Positions 53,189 through 61,783 of a stretch of 64,000 nt of DNA are shown piece after piece (the stretch's first letter is position 1; the number at the start of each line of letters is the position of its first letter). The stretch is taken from positions 930,001 to 994,000 of the forward strand of contig NZ_CP122379.1 of assembly GCF_029814825.1 (NCBI RefSeq). The letters are read 5' to 3'. The position numbers and the translations under genes were made by a program. The notes beneath the pieces are model-generated. The model searched no databases. It was not told the DNA's origin and worked only from the letters and a program-made list of their open reading frames with translations. Source of the stretch: Aequorivita marisscotiae. Its GTDB lineage: Bacteria; Bacteroidota; Bacteroidia; Flavobacteriales; Flavobacteriaceae.

Positions 53189-53806
53189 TTTTCAATAATA
53201 CCTTTTCTTCAAATTCATTTTCTCTAAATTTTTTATGTTATCAACATACATTAATATATCATTTGTTTTTTTTAAATTAATTAAAGAAAAATTAGTGATG
53301 ATTATAGGGTGTTAATATGTACAATAACTTTTTGCAGTTTTATTTTGAAATCTAATTATCGCTATTTAATAATAGGTTATTAACATACAATTAAGAATTA
53401 ATATCCTTGATTGTAAGCGAATATAAATACTAATTAACAACTGTGAACAACCTATTTTCACACCTATAATTTTATAAGTTTTTAGAAAATTATTGTTTGA
53501 AACTGAAAAAATGATGCTAACAAGTACCCCGTAAAAAATGAGTTATAAATTTGGTTTCCCAGAATATTAAAACCTATTGTAAAATTTAATTACATGTGCA
53601 ATTTTAGTTGTGTTATTTATGCTAACAAATATCAACAATGTTGTTAACTGTAATGTGAAGTTGTGGTTAAGAAATCATTAATTATTTAAAACCAGTAAGT
53701 TAATTTTAATTTGTGGCGCTAGGCGTAGCTTTTTATAAAAGAGCATTTATTTTAACAATTTATGGCATTATATAATGTGGGGGAAATTTTCTGAATTCGA
53801 ATTCAT
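53189..53806. other. AT-rich gene-free region, candidate replication origin
   Basis: This is the only stretch of more than 300 bases without a gene. It holds DnaA-box-like nonamers relative to TTATNCACA. With one mismatch: TTATCAACA (53238), TTATTAACA (53377), TGTGAACAA (53442, reverse) and TGTGGTTAA (53662, reverse). With two mismatches: 53310, 53629 and 53639. It also contains long A/T-only tracts. Two parS-like sites lie 15-17 kb away. It could be oriC, but in such AT-rich DNA one or two single-mismatch boxes are expected by chance. No convincing ORF or RNA gene is seen. Confidence 0.4.
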
Positions 53807-53814
53807 TATCTTTG
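53807..53814 (+). promoter_or_regulatory. Promoter -7 box for rpiB
   Basis: TATCTTTG fits TAnnTTTG and lies 17 bases before the ATG at 53832. Confidence 0.5.
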
Positions 53815-53831
53815 AAAAAAAAATTAAAACC

Positions 53832-54263
53832 ATGAAGATTTCCATCGGCAACGACCACGCAGGTACAGCGTATAAATTTGAAATTGTGTCCTTTCTCGAA
53901 AAGGAAGGCCACTCAGTTATAAACCACGGAACCGACTCTGAATCGAGCGTAGATTATCCAGATTTTGTGCATCCCGTTGCGGCAGATGTTGAAAGTGGAA
54001 ACGCAGAGTTAGGAATTATTATCTGCGGAAGCGGAAATGGCGCAAATATGACAGCTAATAAACACCAAAAAGTACGCTCTGCTTTATGTTGGACTAAAGA
54101 AATTACTGCGCTCGCCCGCCAACATAACGATGCTAATGTATTAAGTATTCCGGCCAGATTTACTAGTAAACCACAAGCTTTGGAAATGGTTAAAACATTT
54201 TTAAATACCGAATTTGAAGGGGGACGCCACCAAAATCGCGTAGAAAAAATAGCTTGTATATAA
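53832..54263 (+). CDS. rpiB: Ribose-5-phosphate isomerase B
   Basis: The protein is 143 residues from the ATG at 53832. A longer frame starting 57 bases upstream would run through the promoter box and is rejected. It has the RpiB/LacAB pattern IGNDHAGTAYKFEIVSFL, DYPDFVHPVAADVESG and the active-site loop IIICGSGNGANMTANKHQKVRSALCWTKEIT, with the catalytic Cys in ICGSGNG. It interconverts ribose-5-phosphate and ribulose-5-phosphate in the pentose phosphate pathway. The CDF transporter gene starts nine bases downstream. Confidence 0.94.
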   Translation: MKISIGNDHAGTAYKFEIVSFLEKEGHSVINHGTDSESSVDYPDFVHPVAADVESGNAELGIIICGSGNGANMTANKHQKVRSALCWTKEITALARQHNDANVLSIPARFTSKPQALEMVKTFLNTEFEGGRHQNRVEKIACI

Positions 54264-54272
54264 ACAGCTTCA

Positions 54273-55190
54273 ATGTCGCATAAGCACGTACATTCACACG
54301 ATCATTCGCATCCAGATTTAAAAGGGAAAAAACTTTTACTTTCCATTCTTTTAAATATAGGAATTACACTTGCACAAGCAATTGGCGGTGTGGTTTCGGG
54401 AAGTTTGTCGTTACTCTCCGATGCGCTCCATAATTTTAGCGACGTTCTGTCTTTGGTGGTAAGTTATATAGCCGATAGATATTCAAAAAAGGATGCTTCG
54501 GTTACAAAAACATTTGGATATAAACGCGCCGAAATAATTGCTGCATTTGTAAATTCGGCCACCTTAATTGTGGTAGCAATTTACCTAATTTACGAAGCCG
54601 TTATTCGCTTTTATAATCCGCAACCAATTGAAAGCGGCCTCGTTATTTGGCTGGCTATTTTAGGAATTGTTTTTAACGGGTTTAGCGTATTGCTTCTATA
54701 TAAAGATTCAAAAAGCAATATGAACATGCGCTCGGCCTACTTGCACTTGTTTACCGATATGGCAGCATCGGTAGCTGTTTTAATTGGTGGTTTGCTTATG
54801 CAATTTTATCAATGGTATTGGGTAGATAGCCTATTAACCGTTTTAATTGCGCTTTATTTACTTATTATGGGGTACGATTTATTAAAGACTTCATTTAAAG
54901 TTTTAATGCTTTTTACACCCGATGATTTAAATTTAGAAGTAATTAATAAAGCAGTTTGTAAAATTCCAGAAATTAAAAATATGCATCACATTCATATCTG
55001 GCAATTAAACGAGCAGGAAACACATTTGGAAGCACATATAGATTTTTATAATGATCTTACCCTTTCAGAATTTGACGCCGTATTAGCAAAAGTAGAAGAG
55101 TTGCTGTATCACGATTTTGGAATAAACCATGTAACCATTCAACCCGAACATCAAAAAGATGACCCAAAAGACATTATTGTTCAAGATTGA
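54273..55190 (+). CDS. Cation diffusion facilitator (zinc-type) transporter
   Basis: A 305-residue CDF protein. The His-rich N terminus (MSHKHVHSHDHSHPD) could gather metal. Six spans follow: span II contains SLSLLSDALHNFSDVLSLVVSYIA and span V LHLFTDMAASVAVLIGGL, whose His and Asp residues match the metal site of zinc-type CDFs. The C-terminal domain HIHIWQLNEQETHLEAHI is the cytoplasmic regulatory fold. It exports Zn2+ or similar divalent metal using the proton gradient. It is adjacent to rpiB in the same operon. Confidence 0.9.
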   Translation: MSHKHVHSHDHSHPDLKGKKLLLSILLNIGITLAQAIGGVVSGSLSLLSDALHNFSDVLSLVVSYIADRYSKKDASVTKTFGYKRAEIIAAFVNSATLIVVAIYLIYEAVIRFYNPQPIESGLVIWLAILGIVFNGFSVLLLYKDSKSNMNMRSAYLHLFTDMAASVAVLIGGLLMQFYQWYWVDSLLTVLIALYLLIMGYDLLKTSFKVLMLFTPDDLNLEVINKAVCKIPEIKNMHHIHIWQLNEQETHLEAHIDFYNDLTLSEFDAVLAKVEELLYHDFGINHVTIQPEHQKDDPKDIIVQD

Positions 55191-55205
55191 TTTTATTAAA
55201 AAAAT

Positions 55206-55646
55206 ATGGAATTTAATGTAAAGAATTTTGAAGAATTAAGCCGAAAGGAGCTATACGAAATTTTGCAATTGCGAAGTGAAATTTTTGTAGTGGAACAAGA
55301 TTGCGTTTATCAGGATATTGATGGAAAAGACCAACGTGCGTTGCACATAATGGGCTGGGAAAACGATATTTTAGTAACCTATGCACGCTGCTTTCAAGCT
55401 GGAGATTATTTTGATGAAGCTTCTATTGGTAGGGTTTTGGTACGCGAAAATTATCGTAAATTGGGGTACGGTCATCAAATTACCGATGCTGCCATAAAAG
55501 CTATTGTTGAAAAATATAAAGCCGATACTATAAAAATATCGGCGCAAATATATTTAGTAATGTTTTATGAAAGTCACGGTTTTAAAACCATTGGTGATAG
55601 ATATATGGAAGATGGTATTCCACATATAGCAATGATTAGAGAATGA
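55206..55646 (+). CDS. ElaA-type GNAT acetyltransferase
   Basis: A 146-residue GNAT protein with the ElaA pattern: LYEILQLRSEIFVVEQDCVYQDIDGKDQRALHIMG, then SIGRVLVRENYRKLGYGHQITDAAI, the acetyl-CoA binding loop. The acceptor is unknown. It lies 15 bases after the CDF transporter gene, so it is likely the last gene of the rpiB operon. It converges, without a gap, on the following minus-strand gene. Confidence 0.87.
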   Translation: MEFNVKNFEELSRKELYEILQLRSEIFVVEQDCVYQDIDGKDQRALHIMGWENDILVTYARCFQAGDYFDEASIGRVLVRENYRKLGYGHQITDAAIKAIVEKYKADTIKISAQIYLVMFYESHGFKTIGDRYMEDGIPHIAMIRE

Positions 55647-56018
55647 TTAAAGCTTTATAAGATTTTTTTCTAGATTTAGATCTTTTAGCATTTCATCGGT
55701 AAATTTATAATGCCCACGGCGAGTTATTATTTTAAAACGCTGGTTTCGCATACGTGTTAAAGTATCTAAAAATTGCCATTTCGATTTTAATAATCTTGGC
55801 TTTGCAGATTTTAAACTAATTTCAAAATAGTGCTTAATGCCTGCGCGCTCCGCTACAATATCTGGGGTAATTACCACATCGCTATCTTTTTTAAGATAGG
55901 ATTTTGGAGTTTCATATCCTTCCACATCTGCTTGAATGTGTTCAAAACCCCGGTTCTCTAAATAAGTCACGGATTCTTTAAGAATCGCTTTGTTTTCTTC
56001 TCTTTCTGAATGTACCAT
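55647..56018 (-). CDS. Uncharacterised 123-residue protein, possible nuclease-like fold
   Basis: The protein is not assigned to a family. An N-terminal helix (NKAILKESVTYLENRGF) precedes DSDVVITPDIVAERAGIKHYFEISLKSAKPRLLKSKW. The spacing D-x(n)-E-x-S-x-K with flanking strands recalls a degenerate PD-(D/E)XK core, but the catalytic ExK is not perfect. The C-terminal part is basic (RMRNQRFKIITRRGHYKF). No signal peptide. The function is unknown and the nuclease idea is only an inference. Confidence 0.6.
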   Translation of the reverse strand: MVHSEREENKAILKESVTYLENRGFEHIQADVEGYETPKSYLKKDSDVVITPDIVAERAGIKHYFEISLKSAKPRLLKSKWQFLDTLTRMRNQRFKIITRRGHYKFTDEMLKDLNLEKNLIKL

Positions 56019-56091
56019 AACCGCTAAATTACAATATCATTGATAAACAGTGAGTTAAGTTTATGTTAACCGGAAAGCAGATGGTGTTAAT

Positions 56092-56910
56092 TTATTTTTT
56101 ATACCGAATTGATTTATCAAAAGGAAGTCTTAATTGATGTAAAATATCCTCATCATTTTTATGGTCTGCAATGTCTAAACCATATTTTATTTCTGATGTA
56201 TCTGCGTAGATAAATGTACCAAATAAACGATCCCAAATAGAAAGCATATTGCCGAAATTGCTATCTGTCCAAGGCATTTTATAATGGTGATGAAATTTAT
56301 GCATATTTGGAGTTACAATTATATAGCTAAGTAGGCGATCTACCTGCTTCGGAAGCGAAATATTGGCGTGGGTAAAATAGGTAAAAAGCACACTTAAAAT
56401 TCTGTAAAAAAGATAAAAAGCAATTGGCATTCCCATGATAATTACAGCAATTAATGCGAAAGTTTCACGAATAATAAAATCAAACGGATGATGCCTGGTG
56501 CCTGTAGTAACGTCCACATTTTTATCGGAGTGGTGTACAGTGTGCAAGCGCCACATCCACTTTACTTTGTGAAGTAAATAATGCACAAAATATTGCGCAA
56601 TTAGATCCAACACCATAATTGAAAGCAACAATTCCAACCAAATTGGAGCATCAAAAAGTGGAAGCAACCCAAAGTTAGAATGGTTTAACCACAAAAAAAT
56701 ACTTACAGTTGCAATTCCGAAAACTACATTTATAAGCATTACAAACACAAGCAAAATGAAGTTGGTTTTTGCATGGCGCCATTTGTTGTATTTGGTAAAA
56801 ACGAGTTTGTAATAGCCTTCAAGAATCCAGAAAACGGTAAGGACAAAAAACACCCAACCAGCTTTCATCCAAACGGGCATTGTTTCGAAGAAGATTAAGA
56901 AGGATTGCAT
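56092..56910 (-). CDS. Sterol desaturase/fatty acid hydroxylase-family membrane protein
   Basis: A 272-residue di-iron membrane enzyme with about four to six spans and the three His clusters of the family: HYLLH (H-x3-H), RLHTVHHSDKNVD (H-x2-HH) and NMHKFHHHYKMPWTD (H-x2-HH). Such enzymes hydroxylate or desaturate lipids or carotenoids. The substrate is unknown. It stands alone on the minus strand between the unknown 123-residue gene and the S41 protease gene. Confidence 0.87.
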   Translation of the reverse strand: MQSFLIFFETMPVWMKAGWVFFVLTVFWILEGYYKLVFTKYNKWRHAKTNFILLVFVMLINVVFGIATVSIFLWLNHSNFGLLPLFDAPIWLELLLSIMVLDLIAQYFVHYLLHKVKWMWRLHTVHHSDKNVDVTTGTRHHPFDFIIRETFALIAVIIMGMPIAFYLFYRILSVLFTYFTHANISLPKQVDRLLSYIIVTPNMHKFHHHYKMPWTDSNFGNMLSIWDRLFGTFIYADTSEIKYGLDIADHKNDEDILHQLRLPFDKSIRYKK

Positions 56911-56999
56911 ACTAAGTTCTTAAAGGAAATTTTTAGTATTTGTTGTTTATATAGTTCATTCTTAAAGGTGATTTTGTTTGTGCTCAAGCCGACAAAATA

Positions 57000-58622
57000 T
57001 TACTTCAAAATTTTCCCATACCGTCCAGCATCATTTAAAACGGAAACCGCTTCTAATATTTCCGGATTGTGATTAATTTGATAATTATACAAACCTTCGC
57101 GGTAGAAATAGCGTTTTAATATTTCATCGGTCAGAAGCGATTCTATTTCTACTTTTTTATCGAGTATGGCTTTGTCTTTTGCATTGTCAATGGCAGCCAT
57201 AAGTTGTTTGTAGCTTGTTGAAATATCCTTGCTTAAATCGTCGTTTTCTGCAACTTTTAATCCTTCAGAAAATTTCTTTTCTGTTTCTGTTTCGTATTCA
57301 AAATTGTTTTCTTTTAGAAACTTTAGAAAATCCTGAAAATCTGCTTCACTGAATTTAAAGTTTTTCCAATCTGCTAATTGATGATTATAATAGTATTTTG
57401 TGGCATAATCAAAAATGGCATTGTCTTTTAAAAGTGCTGTGGTTATTGAACTGAATGCTGCGGATTTTAATTCAATATCTGGTAAAATGCCACCGCCATC
57501 GTAAACGGTTCTGCCGCCTTTGGTTTTAAAGGCGTTGTACTCTTTTAAATCCTTACGAACGGGATCGCCGTTCTCGTCGCGGTGCCAATAATCTAATGCT
57601 TGAATACAACGACCGCTGGGGGTATAATAGCGCGAAATAGTAACTTTTAATTGGGTACCGTAGGTTAATTTCTTTGGTCGTTGCACCAATCCTTTTCCAA
57701 AACTGCGCGCTCCAACAATAACGGCCCGATCTAAATCTTGCAAACCGCCGGAAACTATTTCGCTGGCAGATGCACTTCTTCCATTAACTAAAACTACCAG
57801 TGGAATTTCAGTATCTATGGGATCGTATTTGGTTTTGTAAACTTGGTTGTATTTTTCAATTACAGATTTTGTAGTGGTAATTACTTCACCTTTATCCACA
57901 AATAGGTTCACTATATTTATTGCTTCACTCAGTAATCCTCCCGGATTTCCGCGAAGATCCAAAATAATTTTTTTGGCTCCCTGCGATTTTAAATCAACTA
58001 ATGCAGCTTTTGTTTCTGTAGTCGTTTTTCGATTAAATTGTGAAAGTACGATATACCCAATATCATTTTTTATTAATTTGTAGAAGGGAACCGCTTTAAT
58101 TTCTACTGCCTCGCGAGTAATAGTTGTAGTGGCAGTTTTACCTTGGCGTTTATAAGTTACAGCTACTTTTGAGCCCGGTGTACCTTTTAATAATTCGCCT
58201 GCATCGTCCTGTAAATCGGCAATAGTTATATCGCCAATTTTTACAATTTCGTCACCGGCTTTTAAACCTGCTTTATCGGCTGGATAATCTTTATAAGGCT
58301 CAACAATTATAATTTTATCCTTTCTACTTTGCGCAATGGCACCAATACCTGTGTAGGTGCCCGAATTATTGATTTTAGCGTCTTCTACCTGCTGTTCGTT
58401 CCAATAGACTGTGTATGGGTCTAAATCTTCGAGCATGCCCTTAATAGCCTTGTCCATAAGTGTGGCGGGGGTAACCTCGTCCACATAATTCATATTTAAC
58501 TCTTTATAGAGGGTAGTAAAGATTTCAATTTGTTTTGCAATTTCGAAAAAATCACTTTTAAAACTTACCGTGGTAAAAAATATACCAATGGCCACTATGG
58601 GTATTAAAATTCTTTTTTTCAT
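57000..58622 (-). CDS. S41 C-terminal-processing-type protease
   Basis: A 540-residue secreted or membrane-tethered protease (signal-like start KRILIPIVAIGIFFTTVSF). A PDZ domain (about 85-165, with YPADKAGLKAGDEIVKIGDITI) precedes the S41 core: VLSQFNRKTTTETKAALVDL, ILDLRGNPGGLL, then GRSASASEIVSGGLQDLDRAVIVGARSFGKGLVQ with catalytic Ser285 and Lys310. It trims C termini of periplasmic proteins. The C-terminal 150 residues are helical. It shares its strand with the DUF4349 gene and rnpA, the usual Flavobacteriia neighbourhood. Confidence 0.9.
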   Translation of the reverse strand: MKKRILIPIVAIGIFFTTVSFKSDFFEIAKQIEIFTTLYKELNMNYVDEVTPATLMDKAIKGMLEDLDPYTVYWNEQQVEDAKINNSGTYTGIGAIAQSRKDKIIIVEPYKDYPADKAGLKAGDEIVKIGDITIADLQDDAGELLKGTPGSKVAVTYKRQGKTATTTITREAVEIKAVPFYKLIKNDIGYIVLSQFNRKTTTETKAALVDLKSQGAKKIILDLRGNPGGLLSEAINIVNLFVDKGEVITTTKSVIEKYNQVYKTKYDPIDTEIPLVVLVNGRSASASEIVSGGLQDLDRAVIVGARSFGKGLVQRPKKLTYGTQLKVTISRYYTPSGRCIQALDYWHRDENGDPVRKDLKEYNAFKTKGGRTVYDGGGILPDIELKSAAFSSITTALLKDNAIFDYATKYYYNHQLADWKNFKFSEADFQDFLKFLKENNFEYETETEKKFSEGLKVAENDDLSKDISTSYKQLMAAIDNAKDKAILDKKVEIESLLTDEILKRYFYREGLYNYQINHNPEILEAVSVLNDAGRYGKILK

Positions 58623-58716
58623 TTTGTTGAAAATTTAAATATTCGGTCAGGTTACAACCTTAAAAATCTTTAGTAAAAGTATTAATTGCAAGATCAGAGA
58701 TAAAATATACCGCTTT

Positions 58717-59511
58717 CTATTTGTTTACCTTTTTTCGTTTTAGAAATTTACGAAGAACAAAAATTACAATTATTGCAACGAGGAATAAGGGCCAAAGGTA
58801 TAAAACGCCTAAGAAAAATACCGAAATACCGTTCCAACCTCCTTGAAGGGCATTTTTTATTTTTTGTCCGTAAGACTGAGTAATACCTGTATCGGCGGTA
58901 GTTTTATAAAATTCTACGATTACCGTACTCATGGAAACTTGTGTTTGGAGGTATTGCAAACGCCCTTGTTTTGCTTCAATTTCTTCACGAATATTTGAAA
59001 GTTCGCGTTCTATTTCCAGCATTTCCTTTACACTGTTTGCTTTTTTTAGCAACTCCAAATATCGGTTTTCTAAAGTGCGTTTTGCCTTTAAGCGTGCTTC
59101 CAGATCTACAAATTCTTCAGAAACATCTTGCCTACTTATATCGCGATGATCAAAATAAGCTACCCCTTCAGATATCCCGTCAATAAAAGATTGAAAGTTT
59201 TCTGTAGGTACGCGAACCACAATATTTTTATAGATTCGATTGTAATCTTTTCCGCTGTTGTCGCTTTGCACCAAACCTTTGTATTGCGATGCCAGATTAA
59301 TAATTTTTTGGTGTGTTGCCTCAACGTCTTTTGTTTCGAAGGCTAATCGTGCAGTTTTAATAATTTTTTGCTCATCGAGCTCCGGTGTGGCTATATCTTC
59401 AGAAACATTTTCTATACCGGCCATTGAAGCTTCGGCTTCAAAATTGTTGTCTGAACCGCTATTTGTACATCCCAGAACAAATAATAAAAATATTGTGCTA
59501 ACTATTTTCAT
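58717..59511 (-). CDS. DUF4349-domain lipoprotein
   Basis: A 264-residue lipoprotein (signal ending LFVLGC, Cys at residue 15). A periplasmic DUF4349 region follows (IKTARLAFETKDVEATHQKI, VVRVPTENFQSFIDGI), then a coiled coil (about 125-195) and a C-terminal membrane span (about 232-255) followed by a basic tail (RKFLKRKKVNK). The function is unknown. The start overlaps the rnpA end by 14 bases, so they are co-transcribed. Confidence 0.82.
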   Translation of the reverse strand: MKIVSTIFLLFVLGCTNSGSDNNFEAEASMAGIENVSEDIATPELDEQKIIKTARLAFETKDVEATHQKIINLASQYKGLVQSDNSGKDYNRIYKNIVVRVPTENFQSFIDGISEGVAYFDHRDISRQDVSEEFVDLEARLKAKRTLENRYLELLKKANSVKEMLEIERELSNIREEIEAKQGRLQYLQTQVSMSTVIVEFYKTTADTGITQSYGQKIKNALQGGWNGISVFFLGVLYLWPLFLVAIIVIFVLRKFLKRKKVNK

Positions 59512-59863
59512 CCCTTAATTTTTTAAGCAGCATTACCATTGCTCTTTCAAGTTGGGCGTACTGCGGTTTAACTTTGCCTAAATATAGAAAAAGCATTACA
59601 AATTTCTTGCCGTTAATTTCCTTAAATATATGTTTATTAAGACGGTATGCTTCGCGAAGCTGTCGTTTTGCCTTATTGCGATCTACCGCAGATTTAAAAT
59701 TGCGTTTGGGAACGGCAAATGCTGCCAGGGATGTTTTTAAATTTTCTTTCGGAAGAAAAAATACTTTTATAGGATAACTGGAATGTGTTTTTCCGTCCGA
59801 AAACAATGTTTCAATTGTTTTGGAACTCTTTAGTTTTTCGCTCTTCGGAAATTTTTGATTCAC
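59498..59863 (-). CDS. rnpA: Ribonuclease P protein component
   Basis: A 121-residue basic protein with the RnpA core KSAVDRNKAKRQLREAYRLNKHIF (the RNR-type motif) and the N-terminal PKSEKLKSSKTIETLFSDGK. It binds the RNase P RNA and assists 5' maturation of tRNAs. The start is GTG at 59863. rpmH is not adjacent in this window. It heads the operon with DUF4349 and probably the S41 protease gene. Confidence 0.9.
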   Translation of the reverse strand: MNQKFPKSEKLKSSKTIETLFSDGKTHSSYPIKVFFLPKENLKTSLAAFAVPKRNFKSAVDRNKAKRQLREAYRLNKHIFKEINGKKFVMLFLYLGKVKPQYAQLERAMVMLLKKLRDENS

Positions 59864-59883
59864 ACGGTAAATATAAAAAAGAA

Positions 59884-59915
59884 AGACCTAACAGGTTTTA
59901 GATTCTGTTAGGTCT
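59884..59915 (-). terminator. Terminator after the M1 peptidase gene
   Basis: Perfect 11-base arms AGACCTAACAG/CTGTTAGGTCT (59884-59894 and 59905-59915). On the minus strand they are followed by a U-rich run (59871-59883), as expected for a terminator of the M1/S8 operon. Confidence 0.85.
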
Positions 59916-59944
59916 GTGTAAGATATTAATTTCTTTTTTTACGA

Positions 59945-61783
59945 TTAGGGATTTCTTTCCCAAATATTATTATCCTGATTAATATCTGCCATTCTGCGTG
60001 TGGCATCAATCATCATATTTTTTACTTTTTTCCCATTTTTAATTTCAAATGTATAGGTGGGATAAGCCCAAGCCCAATCTGCTAAAACAGTACGTTTTAA
60101 ATCTGTAAACGGATTTGGTTTTTCATTCCACGTCATACGCAATGGAATGTAAAACAACTCCTGCGTGCCATCTTCATAAGTTACATAAAGGTCTATAGGC
60201 ATTGGCATTAAACCAATTCTTTCTAAAGTAATTTTTGTATTATCCGTTTCATTTTCAACAGATTTTATACCATAATCTATTGTATTTGTAGTTTGTGTCC
60301 AATCTGTTAAATACCAATTTAGTTTAAAACCGGAAACCTTTTCGGCCGTGCGAATAAAATCTGTTGGCGTAGGGTGTTTAAATTTAAAATCTGAATAAAA
60401 ACGCTTTAAGGTCTTAGATAGATTTTCTGGGCCAATAACGTACCCTAATTGAGTTAAAAATACCGAACCTTTGCTATACGCATTTACGCCATACGCACGG
60501 TTGGTTGCATATCTGTCTGCATGTGTAGATAGAGGTTGTTCATTGCCACTAGTGGCCATGTAAAAGTAACTTCTGTACGAACCTGCGTGCGGATTTGGTT
60601 TATTTTCTTCCATCACATAATTCATTGCCTCATCGGATATGTATGAGGTAAAACCTTCATCCATCCACTCGTGTTTTAGTTCGTTGGTTGCCAAAACAAA
60701 CTGAAACCAAGAATGTGCCAACTCGTGAGCAGTTACACCAACTAAACTTCCAAACTCCCGATTGCCAGTAATCATGGTACTCATAGCGTATTCCATACCA
60801 CCATCGCCGCCTTGAATTACCGAGTATTGTTCGTAGGGATATTGGCCTATCTGTTCGTTAAAAAACTGCATTAGAGCAGCTGTTTTTGGTTGTAGATTTT
60901 TCCAGTTCTCAGCAATTTCAGGATCATTTTTATAGAAAAAATGAAGTGTTACTCCGTTTGGCCCCGGATAGGTATCGTGTACATATTGGTTATCTGCTGC
61001 CCAAGCAAAGTCATGTACATCTGGTGCTAAAAAGTGCCAAGTGTATTTTCCTTTTTTTGGTTTCATCCATTTTTGGCCTGGTTCTGTGTAGCCGTGGCCA
61101 ACTTCGGCAGGGTTTTGTAAATAACCTGTTCCGCCAATAGTGTAATCTGCATCAATTGTAATTGTCACATCAAAATTACCCCATACTCCGTGAAACTCGC
61201 GACCAATGTACGGATCGGCGTGCCAACCTTCAAAGTCGTACTCAGCTAGTTTGGGATACCATTGGGTCATCGTAAGCGCTATGCCTTCAGAACTATCGCG
61301 TCCTGAACGGCGTACTTGCAAGGGCACCTGTGCATCCCACTCCATATTAAAAACGGTACTTCCGCCGGGCAAAATAGGTTCGTTTAAAACTACTTCCATT
61401 ACCGTTCCTTTAATTGTATACTTAGCGGCAACGTTATTTTGTGTAAATAAGTTTGGTTTTATGTAGCCAATTTCATCCGGTGTAAGTTTCGAAATTCTAT
61501 CTGTAACGCGGCTATCAGGATCGGCAATTGTGCGTGATCGTACATCCATTTCGCTGCCAGGTTGAAATGCATTAAAGTAAAGATGATAATAAACTTTGGT
61601 TAAGGTATCGGGCGAATTGTTTGTATATTTTAATTCCTGGGTGCCTTGGTATTGAAAATTTTTCACGTTCATCTGAACGTCCATTTTATAATCTACTTCC
61701 TGCTGCCAATAGCACGGATTATTTTGTGCTGAAGCCGAAATGATTACGGCTATAAAAAAAATTACACTTAAAAATTGCTTCAT
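59945..61783 (-). CDS. M1-family zinc metallopeptidase
   Basis: A 612-residue secreted protein with a signal peptide (KQFLSVIFFIAVIISASAQ). The M1 active site is HELAH (353-357) with distal Glu376 in WMDEGFTSY; GGDGGMEYAMSTMIT (325-339) is the GxMEN-type loop, in which Asn is replaced by Tyr-Ala. It is an aminopeptidase-like enzyme of the periplasm or outside. The start overlaps the S8 stop by one base (TAATG), showing coupled translation. It ends at the hairpin 59884-59915. Confidence 0.9.
   Translation of the reverse strand: MKQFLSVIFFIAVIISASAQNNPCYWQQEVDYKMDVQMNVKNFQYQGTQELKYTNNSPDTLTKVYYHLYFNAFQPGSEMDVRSRTIADPDSRVTDRISKLTPDEIGYIKPNLFTQNNVAAKYTIKGTVMEVVLNEPILPGGSTVFNMEWDAQVPLQVRRSGRDSSEGIALTMTQWYPKLAEYDFEGWHADPYIGREFHGVWGNFDVTITIDADYTIGGTGYLQNPAEVGHGYTEPGQKWMKPKKGKYTWHFLAPDVHDFAWAADNQYVHDTYPGPNGVTLHFFYKNDPEIAENWKNLQPKTAALMQFFNEQIGQYPYEQYSVIQGGDGGMEYAMSTMITGNREFGSLVGVTAHELAHSWFQFVLATNELKHEWMDEGFTSYISDEAMNYVMEENKPNPHAGSYRSYFYMATSGNEQPLSTHADRYATNRAYGVNAYSKGSVFLTQLGYVIGPENLSKTLKRFYSDFKFKHPTPTDFIRTAEKVSGFKLNWYLTDWTQTTNTIDYGIKSVENETDNTKITLERIGLMPMPIDLYVTYEDGTQELFYIPLRMTWNEKPNPFTDLKRTVLADWAWAYPTYTFEIKNGKKVKNMMIDATRRMADINQDNNIWERNP

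Noticed and set aside
53775..53831. Upstream extension of rpiB by 19 residues
   Set aside because: The extension would begin before the promoter box and is not part of the RpiB fold; the start at 53832 is better.
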